Below the pieces are notes generated by a model. That model did no database searches. It was given only the letters and a program-made list of their open reading frames with translations, and had not been told where the DNA came from. From positions 5,332,001 through 5,396,000 of the forward strand of contig NZ_JAPNKC010000001.1 of assembly GCF_026626705.1 (NCBI RefSeq): a stretch of DNA of 64,000 nucleotides, given 5' to 3'. Below, piece by piece: positions 1 through 8,392 of the stretch. This DNA comes from Pyxidicoccus sp. MSG2 (GTDB lineage: Bacteria; Myxococcota; Myxococcia; Myxococcales; Myxococcaceae). Position 1 is the first letter of the stretch, and each line of letters opens with the position of its first letter. The translations under genes were made by a program, and so were the position numbers.

Positions 1-106
1 GGCGCAGGGCGCCGCGCCCGCGGTCGCGGCGCTTCCGTCCAATGGCGGCGCCCTGGTGGCCTACACGAGCGGCACCAGCATCTATGCCTCGGTGGTGGTG
101 TACTGA
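1..106 (+). CDS. C-terminal end of an unidentified protein (partial)
   Basis: The window opens inside a plus-strand frame whose last 34 residues read AQGAAPAVAALPSNG... to ...TSIYASVVVY and stop with TGA at 104-106. The small-residue and Val/Tyr-rich end, with SNGGALVAY and TSGTSIYASVVVY, looks like a last beta-strand of a secreted repeat or propeller protein such as those found elsewhere in this window. Too little remains to name it, and the start lies outside the window. The next 140 bases up to the convergent M23 gene hold no gene I can support. Confidence 0.5.
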   Translation, partial: AQGAAPAVAALPSNGGALVAYTSGTSIYASVVVY

Positions 107-248
107 GCTGAAACCATGAGGTCCCTGATGCGCGCCTTCCAGGTCATGCGGGAGGCGCGCATCCAGGCCGCGGTGGGTGAGCCCACGCCACCGATTGGAG
201 TTGCACCGAGTCCGTTCCGCCGCGAGCGCCTCACGGAGGCCGGCACGC

Positions 249-1127
249 TCAGCGCGCGGCGGAGTAGGACTTGTCCTGCTCCAGCGTGAGACCCCGGCCC
301 TGCTGGGTGGTGAAGCGGACGGGGAATGTCTGCCATTGCGTGCCGTCCACCGCCGTGCGCACCTCGAAGTGCAGGTGCGGGCCGCGCGAGTAGCCGGTGT
401 TGCCGGAGATACCCAGCGGCTGCCCGGCGGTGACGGACTGGCCCTCCCGCACGAAGACTCCGCCCGGCTTGAGGTGCCCGTAGTAGCCGAACGTCCCGTC
501 GGCGTGGCGCACCAACACCCGGTTCGCCTTGTCCCGCTCGCGGTAGCTCTTGTCGGTGCCGGCCGTCTTGAAGGTGTGGATGGCATCCGCCACGACGCCG
601 TCGCGGGCGGCGCGCACCAGCGAGCCCTCCGGCAGGTCGAAGTCCAGCGCGTGGCGCATGGGGCCGGTGTGGCTGATGCCGCCGTCGTAGCCCTGAATCA
701 CGCGGACGGCGTGGTTGGGCTCGAAGGGCAGCCGGTAGAGGACGGAGTCGTCGTGCCGCGCCCGGGCGGTGCCCCAGTTCCAGTTGTAGTGGACGTTCTT
801 GTACCGCCAGGCCAGCCCCCGCTTCGCGCGCCTCAGCCGCACCAACGTCTTCGTCTGCGAGCCCTCGAACACGGCGGTGACAGGCAGCGGAGTCGAGAGC
901 TCCACGTTCTCCACCTCCGCGTCGAGCGTCACCGTGAGCTCGGAGGTCGCCGTGGTGCGCAGGGTGAGCGTCGCGCTCTCGGTGTCCAGCTGCTCGATGA
1001 TGAGACAGACCCGTCCGTTCTCCGAGCACGACTCGTGGCGGTAGGGAAGGGACGGCGAGGACTGCGCCCGCGCGGAGCCCCACGCCCAGAGCAGCAGCAG
1101 TCCCACGGCACAGCGAGTCGCTGACAA
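249..1127 (-). CDS. Secreted M23 (LytM-type) zinc metalloendopeptidase
   Basis: A 292-residue exported protein expected to cut peptide cross-links in peptidoglycan or to act as a LytM-type regulator of wall hydrolysis. Residues 1-21 form a signal peptide (hydrophobic GLLLLWAWG, cut near SARAQ). A beta-rich domain follows. The M23 domain spans about 140-262, with zinc ligands H159 and D163 (RHALDFD) and H253 (GPHLHFEV), plus the catalytic-type H218 (YYGHLK) and H251. All canonical M23 residues are present, so it is likely active rather than a degenerate LytM. It is transcribed alone, convergent with the gene fragment ending at 106. The substrate cannot be told from sequence. Confidence 0.9.
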   Translation of the reverse strand: MSATRCAVGLLLLWAWGSARAQSSPSLPYRHESCSENGRVCLIIEQLDTESATLTLRTTATSELTVTLDAEVENVELSTPLPVTAVFEGSQTKTLVRLRRAKRGLAWRYKNVHYNWNWGTARARHDDSVLYRLPFEPNHAVRVIQGYDGGISHTGPMRHALDFDLPEGSLVRAARDGVVADAIHTFKTAGTDKSYRERDKANRVLVRHADGTFGYYGHLKPGGVFVREGQSVTAGQPLGISGNTGYSRGPHLHFEVRTAVDGTQWQTFPVRFTTQQGRGLTLEQDKSYSAAR

Positions 1128-1175
1128 GGAATGACCCTCCTGCCGGCGCGTACGGTGTGCGCCGTCCGGAAGACT

Positions 1176-1311
1176 CTAGCCGACACCATCGACCGCCAGC
1201 TCATGCTCTCCGCGCTGAACATGGCGTTGCTCAACCGCCCTGCGCCGGACATCCACCGTCAGCCCCAAGGAGTACGAGCGGAACGCCTCAACCCGAAGTG
1301 CGGCAGCTTGA
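1176..1311 (+). pseudogene. Decayed IS3-type transposase remnant
   Basis: Two short stretches in different frames resemble the integrase-type transposase (orfB) of the IS3 family. Positions 1176-1250 read LADTIDRQLMLSALNMALLN and on to RPAPD, like the conserved core 'D-x-L-x-x-x-L-x-x-A-L-N-M-A-x-x-x-R' just before the RxHHSDxG motif. Positions 1252-1311 read STVSPKEYERN and stop at TGA, like the C-terminal 'SPxEYER' of the same proteins. The catalytic segments that should lie between them are gone, so this is an internally deleted and frameshifted relic. I matched these from memory of the family, not by search. The flanking bases 1312-1567 show no gene. Confidence 0.4.
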
Positions 1312-1567
1312 CGAACCTGTCCACGAAATCGGGCAAGCCCAACTTCGTGGACACTCCACTAGCGCCTCGGACTTGGGCACCACCCGGGGCCGCAGCGCCG
1401 CGCTGGCGCCGCACCCGAAGTCCAGCGTTGTTGACCCAGTAGCACTTGCAGTGTAGTTGTGGTCTGTGAGTCTGGAAGCTTGAAATTCAAGAATAGTCTG
1501 CCAGCCACTTCGTCGGGGGCGTGAGGACTCATGTCGAGCTCCTTCCCGACTCGGGGATGGAGACTTC

Positions 1568-1772
1568 ATGAAGCGCATTGGAAGCGGCTTGGCGTGTGCG
1601 GTGCTTTCCCTATCGCTGCGTCGCCATTCGGGGGCCCGGGAAGCCCATCAAGGACGAGTGCGCGCTGGGGAGGCACACGTGCTCCGCGAATAGGGTGTGT
1701 GTGAATACACCGAGCAGCGACGTCTGCCAGTCGCTCGGAGACGGGCGCGGGGCTGGACTCTGTCTGTTGTGA
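1568..1772 (+). pseudogene. Frameshifted small EGF-like secreted protein
   Basis: An ATG at 1568, with GGAG seven bases upstream, opens a signal-peptide-like start MKRIGSGLACAVLSLSL that runs to a stop near 1693. In the next frame, to the TAG-bounded stop at 1770-1772, lies an EGF-type cysteine pattern: DECALGRHTCSANRVC then VNTPSSDVC. This matches the 'DECxxGxxxCxxxxxCxNTxGSxxC' signature seen intact in the neighbour that starts at 1810. The export signal and the Cys module are now out of frame, which suggests a one-base shift between about 1615 and 1655. It is probably a broken paralogue of the downstream lipoprotein. The alternative is a chance ORF. Confidence 0.45.
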
Positions 1773-1809
1773 GCAGTGGTGCGATTCATTCCATGAAGGG
1801 AGACATCCA

Positions 1810-3447
1810 ATGAGAAACCGTGCAGGTGCGCTGTTGTCGCGGGGGCTGGGAGCGACGTTGGCATTGTTACTGGGGTCTTGCGGTGTGGAGCCTCTCGACG
1901 AAGGTGTACGTCCCGGAAGCGATGGGGCGTTGCGAGGAGGTGATGCAGCGTTGACGCGTACGAGCCCGGAAGCCTCGCTGACGTGGGACCCGTATGCGGA
2001 CGCTGTGGGGTCGGGCACCACGGCGACGGTGCTCAACGCGAGCGCGGCGCTGGGCGCTCCGGACGGGCAGGCCGCGACCCTGCTGGGCTTGCTCAACGCG
2101 GCGCTGGTGCTGGACCTGGGCCAGGGCGAGGAAGGCACCGGCGACCTGCGCGTCTACTACCAGGGCCTGTCATTGGCGCTGGTGGCCCAGGTGGACTTCC
2201 TGAAGGCAGATGGGACGCTCATTGGCTCCAGCTCGTTGCACCTGGTGGAGCTGGGCCTGGGGACGCATGTGGCGGTGGCGACGTACCCGGGGAACAAGCC
2301 CTATCGCTACGTGCGCCTGAAGGGCGCGGTCGCGCTCTACCTGGTGGACGCGGTGGAGACGTCGCTGCGGCCCATCTGTAGTGACGGGGTGCTGGGCGGA
2401 TTCGAAATCTGTGACGACGGCAATCAACTCTCTGGAGACGGCTGCAACAGCGTCTGCGAAGTAGAGCCGGGCTACACCTGCACGGGACAGCCGAGCGTCT
2501 GCACCGACATCGACGAGTGCACCAACGGGACTGCGAACTGCCAGCCGGGTGAAATCTGCGTCAACACTCCCGGGAGCTACACCTGCGAGCCCGACCTCTG
2601 CGCGGGGGTGGTCTGCGCGCCTCTCGACGCGTGCCACATCGCGGGCACCTGTGATCCATCGACCGGGCAGTGCTCTCATCCGATAGCCCCCAACGGAACG
2701 GCGTGTAACGACGGCGACGCCTGCACCCAGCCGGACACCTGCCAGGACGGGGTCTGCTCCGGCACCCCGGCCGCCGACACGACCAACAACCTGGCCCATC
2801 GGTGGACCTTCGACGAGGACAGCGGTAGCACGGCCCTGGACTCGGCGGGGACGTCGAACGGAACGCTCGGCAGCTCGGCGTCGCGGACGGTCAGCTTCGA
2901 CGGCTCCAGTGCTATCACTCTCACGCCCACCCAGCAGTGCGACCTCAACGCCCACGTCGACTTCGGCCTCGCGCCCGGGCAATTCGGGACGGCCGCCTTC
3001 ACCGTGAGCTATTGGCTGAAGACGACCTTCAACGGCCCCGGCAGCGGAGATCTCATCGGGAACCGGGTGGCCGGGAGCGCAGGCAACTACCTCTCGGCAA
3101 GGCTCAACGGCAGCACCTCGACAGCGTCGCTCGAGATCTACGAGAACGCGGCAGGCACCAATGGTGCAGGCGTCAACGTCTCTCCGTCGCCGCTCAACAA
3201 CGGCAGCTGGCACCACGTCGCCTATACCCGCGGCGGGACCTCGCTCAAAGTGTACATTGACGGCGTGCTCGTCGGCTCCTCGACCAGCGCCGCGCCGACA
3301 AACCTCACGGGCGCCAATTCGTTCCGCATCGGCCGCAGGCTGCCCTGCATGGGCACCTTCCCCAGCATTCCGGCTTCGTTCGACGATGTCCGGACCTACA
3401 GCCGCGAGCTCACCTCCTGCGACATCGCCGTGCTGAGCACGCACTAG
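1810..3447 (+). CDS. EGF/DUF4215/LamG-domain lipoprotein
   Basis: A 545-residue surface lipoprotein. The start is set by GGGAGA ten bases upstream. The signal sequence ends in a lipobox LLGSC with the lipid Cys at residue 24. Residues 55-185 form a beta-rich domain. Residues 190-225 carry the myxobacterial Cys-rich repeat (CSDGVLGGFEICDDGNQLSG, GDGCNSVC). Residues 233-262 form a calcium-binding EGF module (DIDECTNG...CVNTPGSYTCE). Residues 265-318 are more Cys-rich sequence, and 326-545 a concanavalin-A/LamG-like jelly roll (LAHRWTFDEDSG, GSWHHVAYTRGG). This suggests ligand or glycan binding at the cell surface. A GC-rich hairpin follows the stop. No enzyme motif is seen. Confidence 0.8.
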   Translation: MRNRAGALLSRGLGATLALLLGSCGVEPLDEGVRPGSDGALRGGDAALTRTSPEASLTWDPYADAVGSGTTATVLNASAALGAPDGQAATLLGLLNAALVLDLGQGEEGTGDLRVYYQGLSLALVAQVDFLKADGTLIGSSSLHLVELGLGTHVAVATYPGNKPYRYVRLKGAVALYLVDAVETSLRPICSDGVLGGFEICDDGNQLSGDGCNSVCEVEPGYTCTGQPSVCTDIDECTNGTANCQPGEICVNTPGSYTCEPDLCAGVVCAPLDACHIAGTCDPSTGQCSHPIAPNGTACNDGDACTQPDTCQDGVCSGTPAADTTNNLAHRWTFDEDSGSTALDSAGTSNGTLGSSASRTVSFDGSSAITLTPTQQCDLNAHVDFGLAPGQFGTAAFTVSYWLKTTFNGPGSGDLIGNRVAGSAGNYLSARLNGSTSTASLEIYENAAGTNGAGVNVSPSPLNNGSWHHVAYTRGGTSLKVYIDGVLVGSSTSAAPTNLTGANSFRIGRRLPCMGTFPSIPASFDDVRTYSRELTSCDIAVLSTH

Positions 3448-3468
3448 CAGGCGGTTGAGAAAGTCTGA

Positions 3469-3494
3469 GGGGCGGGGGATCGACACCCCGCCCC
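3469..3494 (+). terminator. GC-rich hairpin after the LamG lipoprotein gene
   Basis: A perfect 9-bp inverted repeat, GGGGCGGGG (3469-3477) and CCCCGCCCC (3486-3494), with an 8-base loop, lies 22 bases after the stop of the lipoprotein and just before the transposase. No T-run follows, so it may end transcription weakly. It could instead be part of the end of the insertion element: GGCGGTTGAGAAAGTC at 3450-3465 looks like an IS tip. Confidence 0.45.
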
Positions 3495-3528
3495 TACTCA
3501 TGAGAGGAGACGCGCATCGGAGGACGCG

Positions 3529-4437
3529 ATGCGTGGGACTCCCAAGCAGCAGACGACGATGTTCAGCCTGAGGAGCCCGAGGGAGCGCGTCGCGAAGGAC
3601 CATCCGCTTCGCCGGGTGAAGGACATGGCCGACGCGGCGTTGGCGGCGCTCTCCCCGACGTTCGACCGGATGTACAGCCGGATGGGCCGCCCCAGCATCC
3701 CGCCGGAGCAGTTGCTGAAGGCCTCGCTGCTGATGGCCTTCTACTCGGTGCGCGGCGAGCGGCTCTTCTGCGAGCAACTCGACTACAACCTCCTCTTCCG
3801 CTGGTTCCTCGACATGGGCATCGAGGAGGTGTCGTTCGACCACAGCACCTTCTCGGTCAACCGCACGCTGTTGCTGGAGCATGACGTCGCCCGGCAATTC
3901 TTCGCGGCCGTCGTGGGCCAGGCGCAGCGGGCGGGGCTGACGAGCAGCGAGCACTTCAGCACGGTGGACTTCCACGGCCAGAAGCGAAGCAACGCCACGC
4001 ACGAGTCGAAGACGGACCCGGAGGCGAAGCTGATGCGCAAGGGGGACGGGAAGGAAGCGAAGCTGAGCTACTGCCTCAATGGGCTGATGGAGAACCGGCA
4101 CGGGCTGCTCATCGACCTGCGCCTGCTGGAGGCCACGGGCACCGCGGAGCGGGATGCGGCCATTGGCATGCTGCACGAGGCGGTACCGGGCACTCGACGC
4201 GTCACCGTGGGAGCGGACAAGGGCTACGACACGAAGGACTTCGTGGCCGACTGCCGGCACCTGGTCGTCACGCCCCACGTCGCCCAGAACGCCAGCGTCC
4301 GACGCCGCTCGGCCATCGACGCACGCACGACGACGAGCGCGGGCTCGACCGCGGTGCCCCCAAGAGGGGGCAGAGCGGCAGCCACACGAGGGGGGCGCTA
4401 CTTCTTCTTGTCAGCTGGGATGTGCACGTTGCTGTAG
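3529..4437 (+). pseudogene. 3'-truncated IS5-type transposase (DUF772/DDE)
   Basis: The first 270 or so residues are a good IS5-family DDE transposase: an N-terminal DUF772-like domain (RVAKDHPLRRVKDMAD, YSRMGRPSIPPEQLLKASLL, EQLDYNLLFRWFLDMG, FDHSTFSVNR), then the first catalytic segment at HFSTVDFHG and the second at VTVGADKGYDTKDFV. After NASVRRRSAIDARTT the usual C-terminal block with the last acidic residue (a FGWxKxxGGLRK-like stretch) is missing. The frame instead runs through unrelated DNA and overlaps the end of the convergent endonuclease-fold gene. It should therefore be inactive. No matching right-end inverted repeat is visible, so the element's right end is lost, probably by deletion near 4345. 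Confidence 0.75.
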
Positions 4438-5216
4438 ATCAGCGGGTGGTCGCTCGCGCGCCGGACCTTCTTGCTGACATCGCGGTCGTAGCCGTCGAAG
4501 TGCACGCTGGGCGACCCGAAAATCCAGTCGATTCCTACCTGGTGCGAGTGCGGGTTCTTCCCGTTCATCGCCGCCTTCATGTCGGTGCCCTTGGTGATGT
4601 GCTGCCGGGCCTCCGCCTTCTCGTTCATGTCACCCGTCAAGATCACCGGGTGGCCGGTCGTCTTCTCCAGGTGCTTGATGAACGCGATCTCCTTCGCGGT
4701 CGCGATGTCGCGGTTTCTTTCATTGTCCGGGTGCTTCTTGGTGTCGGCCGGGTTGTGGACGTTCATCACCCACACCTTCTGCCCGGTCTCCTTGTCCTTC
4801 AGCAGCACCACCGGCATCTGCTTCTTGTTGCCCTCGAAGTACGGGACGGTCACGTGCGTCCCCTTCACGAACTCGAACTTGTCCTTGCGCCACGCAATCG
4901 AGTTCACCGGGTCCGCGCCCCCGTGCTTGCCCGGGTACAATTCGAACTCGTGCTTGGTGTCGTGCATGAACGCCTGGCGCTGGCTCTTCTCGAACTCCTG
5001 GAAGCCGACGACGTCCAGCTTGTGCTTCTGGATCACCTGCGCGGCGAGCTTCATCCGCTCTACGCCGGAGGGGCGGGACGCCTTGTTCCCACCGGGCGCG
5101 GTGTGGCTGGCGCCGAGGACGTTGAACGAGCCGATCTTGAAGTCAGTCGGGCCCTTCGACTTCGAGCCGTGGTGGTGAGCCGGGGCAGCGTGATGGGCGG
5201 ACGCGAGGACTCTCAT
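4398..5216 (-). CDS. Endonuclease/exonuclease/phosphatase-fold protein
   Basis: A 272-residue member of the DNase I/EEP superfamily, metal-dependent phosphodiesterases acting on DNA, RNA or phospholipids. Motifs in order: FKIGSFNVLGA (Asn metal site), DVVGFQEFEKS (catalytic Glu), WVMNVHNPAD (His), HPVILTGDMNEKAEA (Asp/Asn pair), VGIDWIFGS and RASDHPLIYSNV (final Asp-His). All catalytic positions are present. I start at MRVLASAHH because the 27 residues before it look like non-coding sequence. The head is His-rich (HHAAPAHHHGSKSKG) with no clear signal peptide. It is noticeably Lys-rich for this genome. It overlaps the tail of the broken transposase, so its 3' side was reshaped by an insertion or deletion. 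Confidence 0.8.
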   Translation of the reverse strand: MRVLASAHHAAPAHHHGSKSKGPTDFKIGSFNVLGASHTAPGGNKASRPSGVERMKLAAQVIQKHKLDVVGFQEFEKSQRQAFMHDTKHEFELYPGKHGGADPVNSIAWRKDKFEFVKGTHVTVPYFEGNKKQMPVVLLKDKETGQKVWVMNVHNPADTKKHPDNERNRDIATAKEIAFIKHLEKTTGHPVILTGDMNEKAEARQHITKGTDMKAAMNGKNPHSHQVGIDWIFGSPSVHFDGYDRDVSKKVRRASDHPLIYSNVHIPADKKK

Positions 5217-5368
5217 GCGCAGATTCTCGGCAGGTGAGAGCCGGAGTTGCGCCCTGCTCTGCACAGGGTGTCGCCCGCTGGCGAAGAGGTGCGCCATTCA
5301 CACACCTTGACCTACTTTCAATGGCCCGCCGCCTGCGAAGATGTGCCGCGCGCGACAGAGGTCTCCCC

Positions 5369-6274
5369 TCAACGTGCCGAGGCCGTCACCTCGCGGGCCA
5401 CGTCCAGGAAGGCTCGGAACGCGGGGGACACCTGGGCGCGGCTGGGGAAGTAGAGGAAGAAGCCATCCACCTGCGCCGCGTAGGGCTCCAATACCCGCCG
5501 CAGGGTGCCGCGCTTCAGGTGCGGCTCGATGGTGGGCTCGAAGGCATACATGAGCGCGATGCCCGCCTCCGCCATGGCAATCAATGTCTGTTCGTCCGTA
5601 CAGAGCAGCGGGCCGCGCACCGGGATGCGCCACTGCTTCTTCCCGCGCTCCAGCTCCCACGCATACCGCGAGCCGGTGGAGGGCTGGATGATGTTGAGGC
5701 AGTCGTGTTCCAGCAGGTCCTCCGGGCGCTGGGGCACGCCCTTGCGCTTGAGGTACGACGGCGCGCCCGCCACGACGAAGCGGTGCTTCTTCATCACCCG
5801 CACCTGCACCATGTCTCGAGCAATCGTCTCCGACGGACGGATGCCCGCGTCCAAGCCCTCCGCCACGATGTCCACGAAGCCGTCCTCGACGCGCAGCTCC
5901 ACCTCCACCTGCGGGTAGCGCTCGGCGAAGCGCAGCAGGATGGGTGTGATGATGGGCGCCAGCACCACTCGGGGCACCGACAGCCGCACGCGCCCCGTCA
6001 CCTCCCCCGCGCTGGCGGTGACTGTCCGCAGCGCCTCCAGCGCCAGCTCCACGGAGGGTCCCGCGCGCTCCATCAGGCGCTGGCCCGCGTCCGTCAGCGC
6101 CACGCTCCGGGTGGTGCGTGTGAGCAGCGGCACGCCCACCCGCGCCTCCAGCTGGCGTACCGACTGACTCAGCGCGGACGGTGAGACGCCCAGCTGGTGG
6201 GCCGCCGCCGCGAAGCTGAGCCGGCGTCCCACCACGAGGAAGGCACTCAGGGCATTGAGGGGCGTGAAGGCCAT
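5369..6274 (-). CDS. LysR-type transcriptional regulator
   Basis: A 301-residue LTTR. The winged helix-turn-helix covers residues 1-62 (FAAAAHQLGVSPSALSQSVR then QLEARVGVPLLTRTTRSVAL), followed by the linker helix and a periplasmic-binding-like effector domain from about 90 (GRVRLSVPRVVLAPIITPIL). It is divergently transcribed from the alcohol dehydrogenase with about 110 bp between them, the classic layout of an LTTR and its target, so it probably controls that gene and itself. The effector is unknown. It belongs to the AaeR/DmlR-like sort that usually regulates small oxidoreductases. Confidence 0.9.
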   Translation of the reverse strand: MAFTPLNALSAFLVVGRRLSFAAAAHQLGVSPSALSQSVRQLEARVGVPLLTRTTRSVALTDAGQRLMERAGPSVELALEALRTVTASAGEVTGRVRLSVPRVVLAPIITPILLRFAERYPQVEVELRVEDGFVDIVAEGLDAGIRPSETIARDMVQVRVMKKHRFVVAGAPSYLKRKGVPQRPEDLLEHDCLNIIQPSTGSRYAWELERGKKQWRIPVRGPLLCTDEQTLIAMAEAGIALMYAFEPTIEPHLKRGTLRRVLEPYAAQVDGFFLYFPSRAQVSPAFRAFLDVAREVTASAR

Positions 6275-6300
6275 TCGACAGTTTTCCTACGGAGTGCGTG

Positions 6301-6313
6301 CGGATTCCATCCG
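6301..6313. promoter_or_regulatory. Candidate LysR operator in the divergent promoter
   Basis: CGGATTCCATCCG is a perfect 5-bp inverted repeat with a 3-base centre. It sits midway between the divergent starts of the LysR gene (6274) and the dehydrogenase (6385). LysR regulators usually bind interrupted dyads near this spot. The dyad is short, and the assignment rests on position alone. Confidence 0.3.
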
Positions 6314-6384
6314 TTTCGCAGTGGGGCTCCGGCCCCCATATTTCGTCGCGTCACGAGGGAAACCCTTCCCCAGGAGCCATGCCC

Positions 6385-7431
6385 ATGATTCCCGTTCGCG
6401 CCTATGCCGTGCAGGACGCCCGGTCCCCCCTTGCCCCCTTCCAGTTCGAGCGCCGTGAGCCCGGCCCGCGCGACGTGCAGCTGGAAATCCTCTTCTGCGG
6501 CGTCTGCCACACGGACCTGCACATGATTCGCAACGACTGGGGCTTCTCGCCCTACCCGCTGGTGCCCGGCCACGAAATCGTCGGCCGCGTGGTGCGCGTG
6601 GGCAGCGAGGTGAAGAAGCTCCAGGTGGGCGACCTGGCGGGCGTGGGGACCATGGTCGACTCCTGCCGCACCTGCCGGAACTGCCAGGACGGCCTGGAGC
6701 AGTACTGCCGGGTCAGCAACGTCATGACCTACGGCGGGCGGGAGAAGGATGGAAGGACTGTCACCCAGGGCGGCTACTCGGAGGCCATCGTGGTGGACGA
6801 GCACTTCGCCCTCAAGGTGCCCTCGAACCTGGACCCGGCGGCGGTGGCGCCGCTGCTGTGCGCGGGCATCACCACGTACTCGCCGCTGCGCCACTGGGAG
6901 GTGGGCCCCGGCCAGCGGGTGGGCGTGGTGGGCCTGGGCGGGCTGGGCCACCTGGGCGTGAAGTTCGCGCGGGCGCTGGGCGCGCATGTCGTCGCGTTCA
7001 CCCACTCCGAGCGCAAGACGCAGGACGCGCTGCGGCTGGGCGCGCACGAGGTCGTGGTGTCGACGCGCCCGGAGGAGATGGCGGCCCAGGCGGACCGGAT
7101 GGACTTCATCCTGGACACCGTCTCCGCGGACCACGACGTCAACGCCTACCTGGAGCTGCTCAAGCGCGACGGGCACCTGGTCCTGGTGGGCTTCCCGGCG
7201 AAGCCGCTGCGGGTCTCCGCCATGCCCCTGCTCTCCCGGCGCGCCAGCTTCTCCGGCTCCGGCGCGGGCGGCCTCCCGGAAACGCAGGAGATGCTCGACT
7301 TCTGCGGCGAGCACGGCATCGTCTCCGACATCGAGCGCATCCGCATCCAGGACGTCAACACCGCCCTGGAGCGGCTGGAGAAGGGCGACGTGAAGTACCG
7401 CTTCGTCATCGACCTCCAGAGCCTGCGCTGA
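6385..7431 (+). CDS. Zinc-dependent alcohol dehydrogenase (CAD/YahK-like)
   Basis: About 348 residues, a medium-chain NAD(P)-dependent alcohol dehydrogenase that interconverts aldehydes and alcohols. Catalytic zinc ligands appear in CGVCHTDLHM and GHEIVGRV. The structural zinc site is CRTCRNCQDGLEQYC. The Rossmann fold is at GVVGLGGLGHLGVKFARALG, and the following FTHSERK (no acidic residue at the ribose site) suggests NADPH. I use ATG 6385, eight bases after AGGAG; an in-frame ATG at 6379 would sit too close. It resembles the YahK/cinnamyl-alcohol group of broad aldehyde reductases. Divergent from, and likely regulated by, the LysR gene. Confidence 0.9.
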   Translation: MIPVRAYAVQDARSPLAPFQFERREPGPRDVQLEILFCGVCHTDLHMIRNDWGFSPYPLVPGHEIVGRVVRVGSEVKKLQVGDLAGVGTMVDSCRTCRNCQDGLEQYCRVSNVMTYGGREKDGRTVTQGGYSEAIVVDEHFALKVPSNLDPAAVAPLLCAGITTYSPLRHWEVGPGQRVGVVGLGGLGHLGVKFARALGAHVVAFTHSERKTQDALRLGAHEVVVSTRPEEMAAQADRMDFILDTVSADHDVNAYLELLKRDGHLVLVGFPAKPLRVSAMPLLSRRASFSGSGAGGLPETQEMLDFCGEHGIVSDIERIRIQDVNTALERLEKGDVKYRFVIDLQSLR

Positions 7432-7852
7432 CCCGGCATGCCCCGCACGCCTCGGGGGCGACGCCCGGCCGCCCGGGCTGGTCACTCCGGGTGCTTGGGG
7501 CGCACCCCCACGAGCTCTGGGGTGGCCCGAAGCGCTGGGGCCAACCGAGCAGGCCGCGAGGGCCATGCCAGGTGCTCCAGAATGAAACGGGTACGTAATC
7601 CCATACCTCGTATGAACTTCCCACCGGCTGGCGGCCAGAAGCACCACAGACGGCTGGATGCTCTCGACGAATCTGGCACGGCGCGATGATGCGTTGGATT
7701 CCCTCCATCGCATCATCATGTCCGCTGATAGGTGTCCCCCGTCGTGTAAAGGTTCACGAGGCCGGGCGCGCAGGAATGCCACGTGAAATCCCGGCGTGGG
7801 AGAGCCGCGCGTGGCGCCAGCGTTCGCGCGAGCCGATGGCGGGAGCTGCTGC
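7432..7852. other. Gene-free stretch
   Basis: About 420 bases without a supportable gene. Open frames on both strands have no start context, no family signature and biased composition. A short inverted repeat, CACCCC (7503-7508) and GGGGTG (7519-7524), could be a weak terminator for the dehydrogenase. The segment 7570-7740 is less GC-rich than its surroundings and may hold the promoter of the next gene or a decayed sequence. Confidence 0.4.
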
Positions 7853-8251
7853 ATGGACACGGAGACGATGAAGCTGCGCGTGGCGAGGCCGACACGGAGC
7901 CTGGCGCAAGTGGTGCGCTTCTACCAGGAAGGGCTGGGCTTCGAGGTCCTCGGAGGCTTCGAGGACCACGCGGGCTTCGACGGCGTGATGCTCGGACATC
8001 GGGGCGCGCCATACCACCTGGAGTTCACGGTGGAGCGCGGACACGCCGCGCCGAGCGCGCCCTCGGAGGAGAACCTGCTCGTCTTCTACATCCCGGAGCG
8101 CGCCGCGTGGGAAGCCCGGGTGCGCCGCATGCAGACCGCGGGCTTCTCTCCCGTGCGCTCGCGCAACCCGTACTGGGACGTCCACGGGAAGACCTTCGAG
8201 GATCCGGACGGCTACCGCGTGGTGCTCTACCAGCGAGCTTGGGCGCTTTGA
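7853..8251 (+). CDS. VOC (glyoxalase/dioxygenase) family protein
   Basis: A 132-residue single VOC-fold protein made of two beta-alpha-beta-beta-beta modules: LRVARPTRSLAQVVRFYQEG with LGFEVLGGF in the first, ENLLVFYIPERAAWEARVRR in the second, and the closing FEDPDGYRVVLYQR whose Glu/Tyr end is typical. Metal ligands would be a His in HLEFTVERGH and the C-terminal Glu/Asp, but the first-strand His is not obvious (LRVARP). The reaction cannot be named: members include glyoxalases, ring-cleaving dioxygenases and resistance proteins. The start MDTETMK follows GGCGGGAG. Confidence 0.8.
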   Translation: MDTETMKLRVARPTRSLAQVVRFYQEGLGFEVLGGFEDHAGFDGVMLGHRGAPYHLEFTVERGHAAPSAPSEENLLVFYIPERAAWEARVRRMQTAGFSPVRSRNPYWDVHGKTFEDPDGYRVVLYQRAWAL

Positions 8252-8392
8252 CGTGCCGGATTCACACTTGATACCGGAGCCGCCGCATGGCTCCCCGGCG
8301 GACGGCAGCGGGCGTGTCGATCCGGAGCACGCTGATTCGTCATGATTCCAGAGCGAGGCACAGGGTCGAGCTCGAACCGAGGAGTGAGCTCA

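Noticed and set aside
2170..4278. A 702-codon minus-strand frame across the lipoprotein and the transposase
   Set aside because: Spans two unrelated plus-strand genes and has no domain; Arg/His-rich shadow.
7406..7708. A 100-codon minus-strand frame in the gap after the alcohol dehydrogenase
   Set aside because: No ribosome site, overlaps the end of the dehydrogenase, and its sequence resembles no family.
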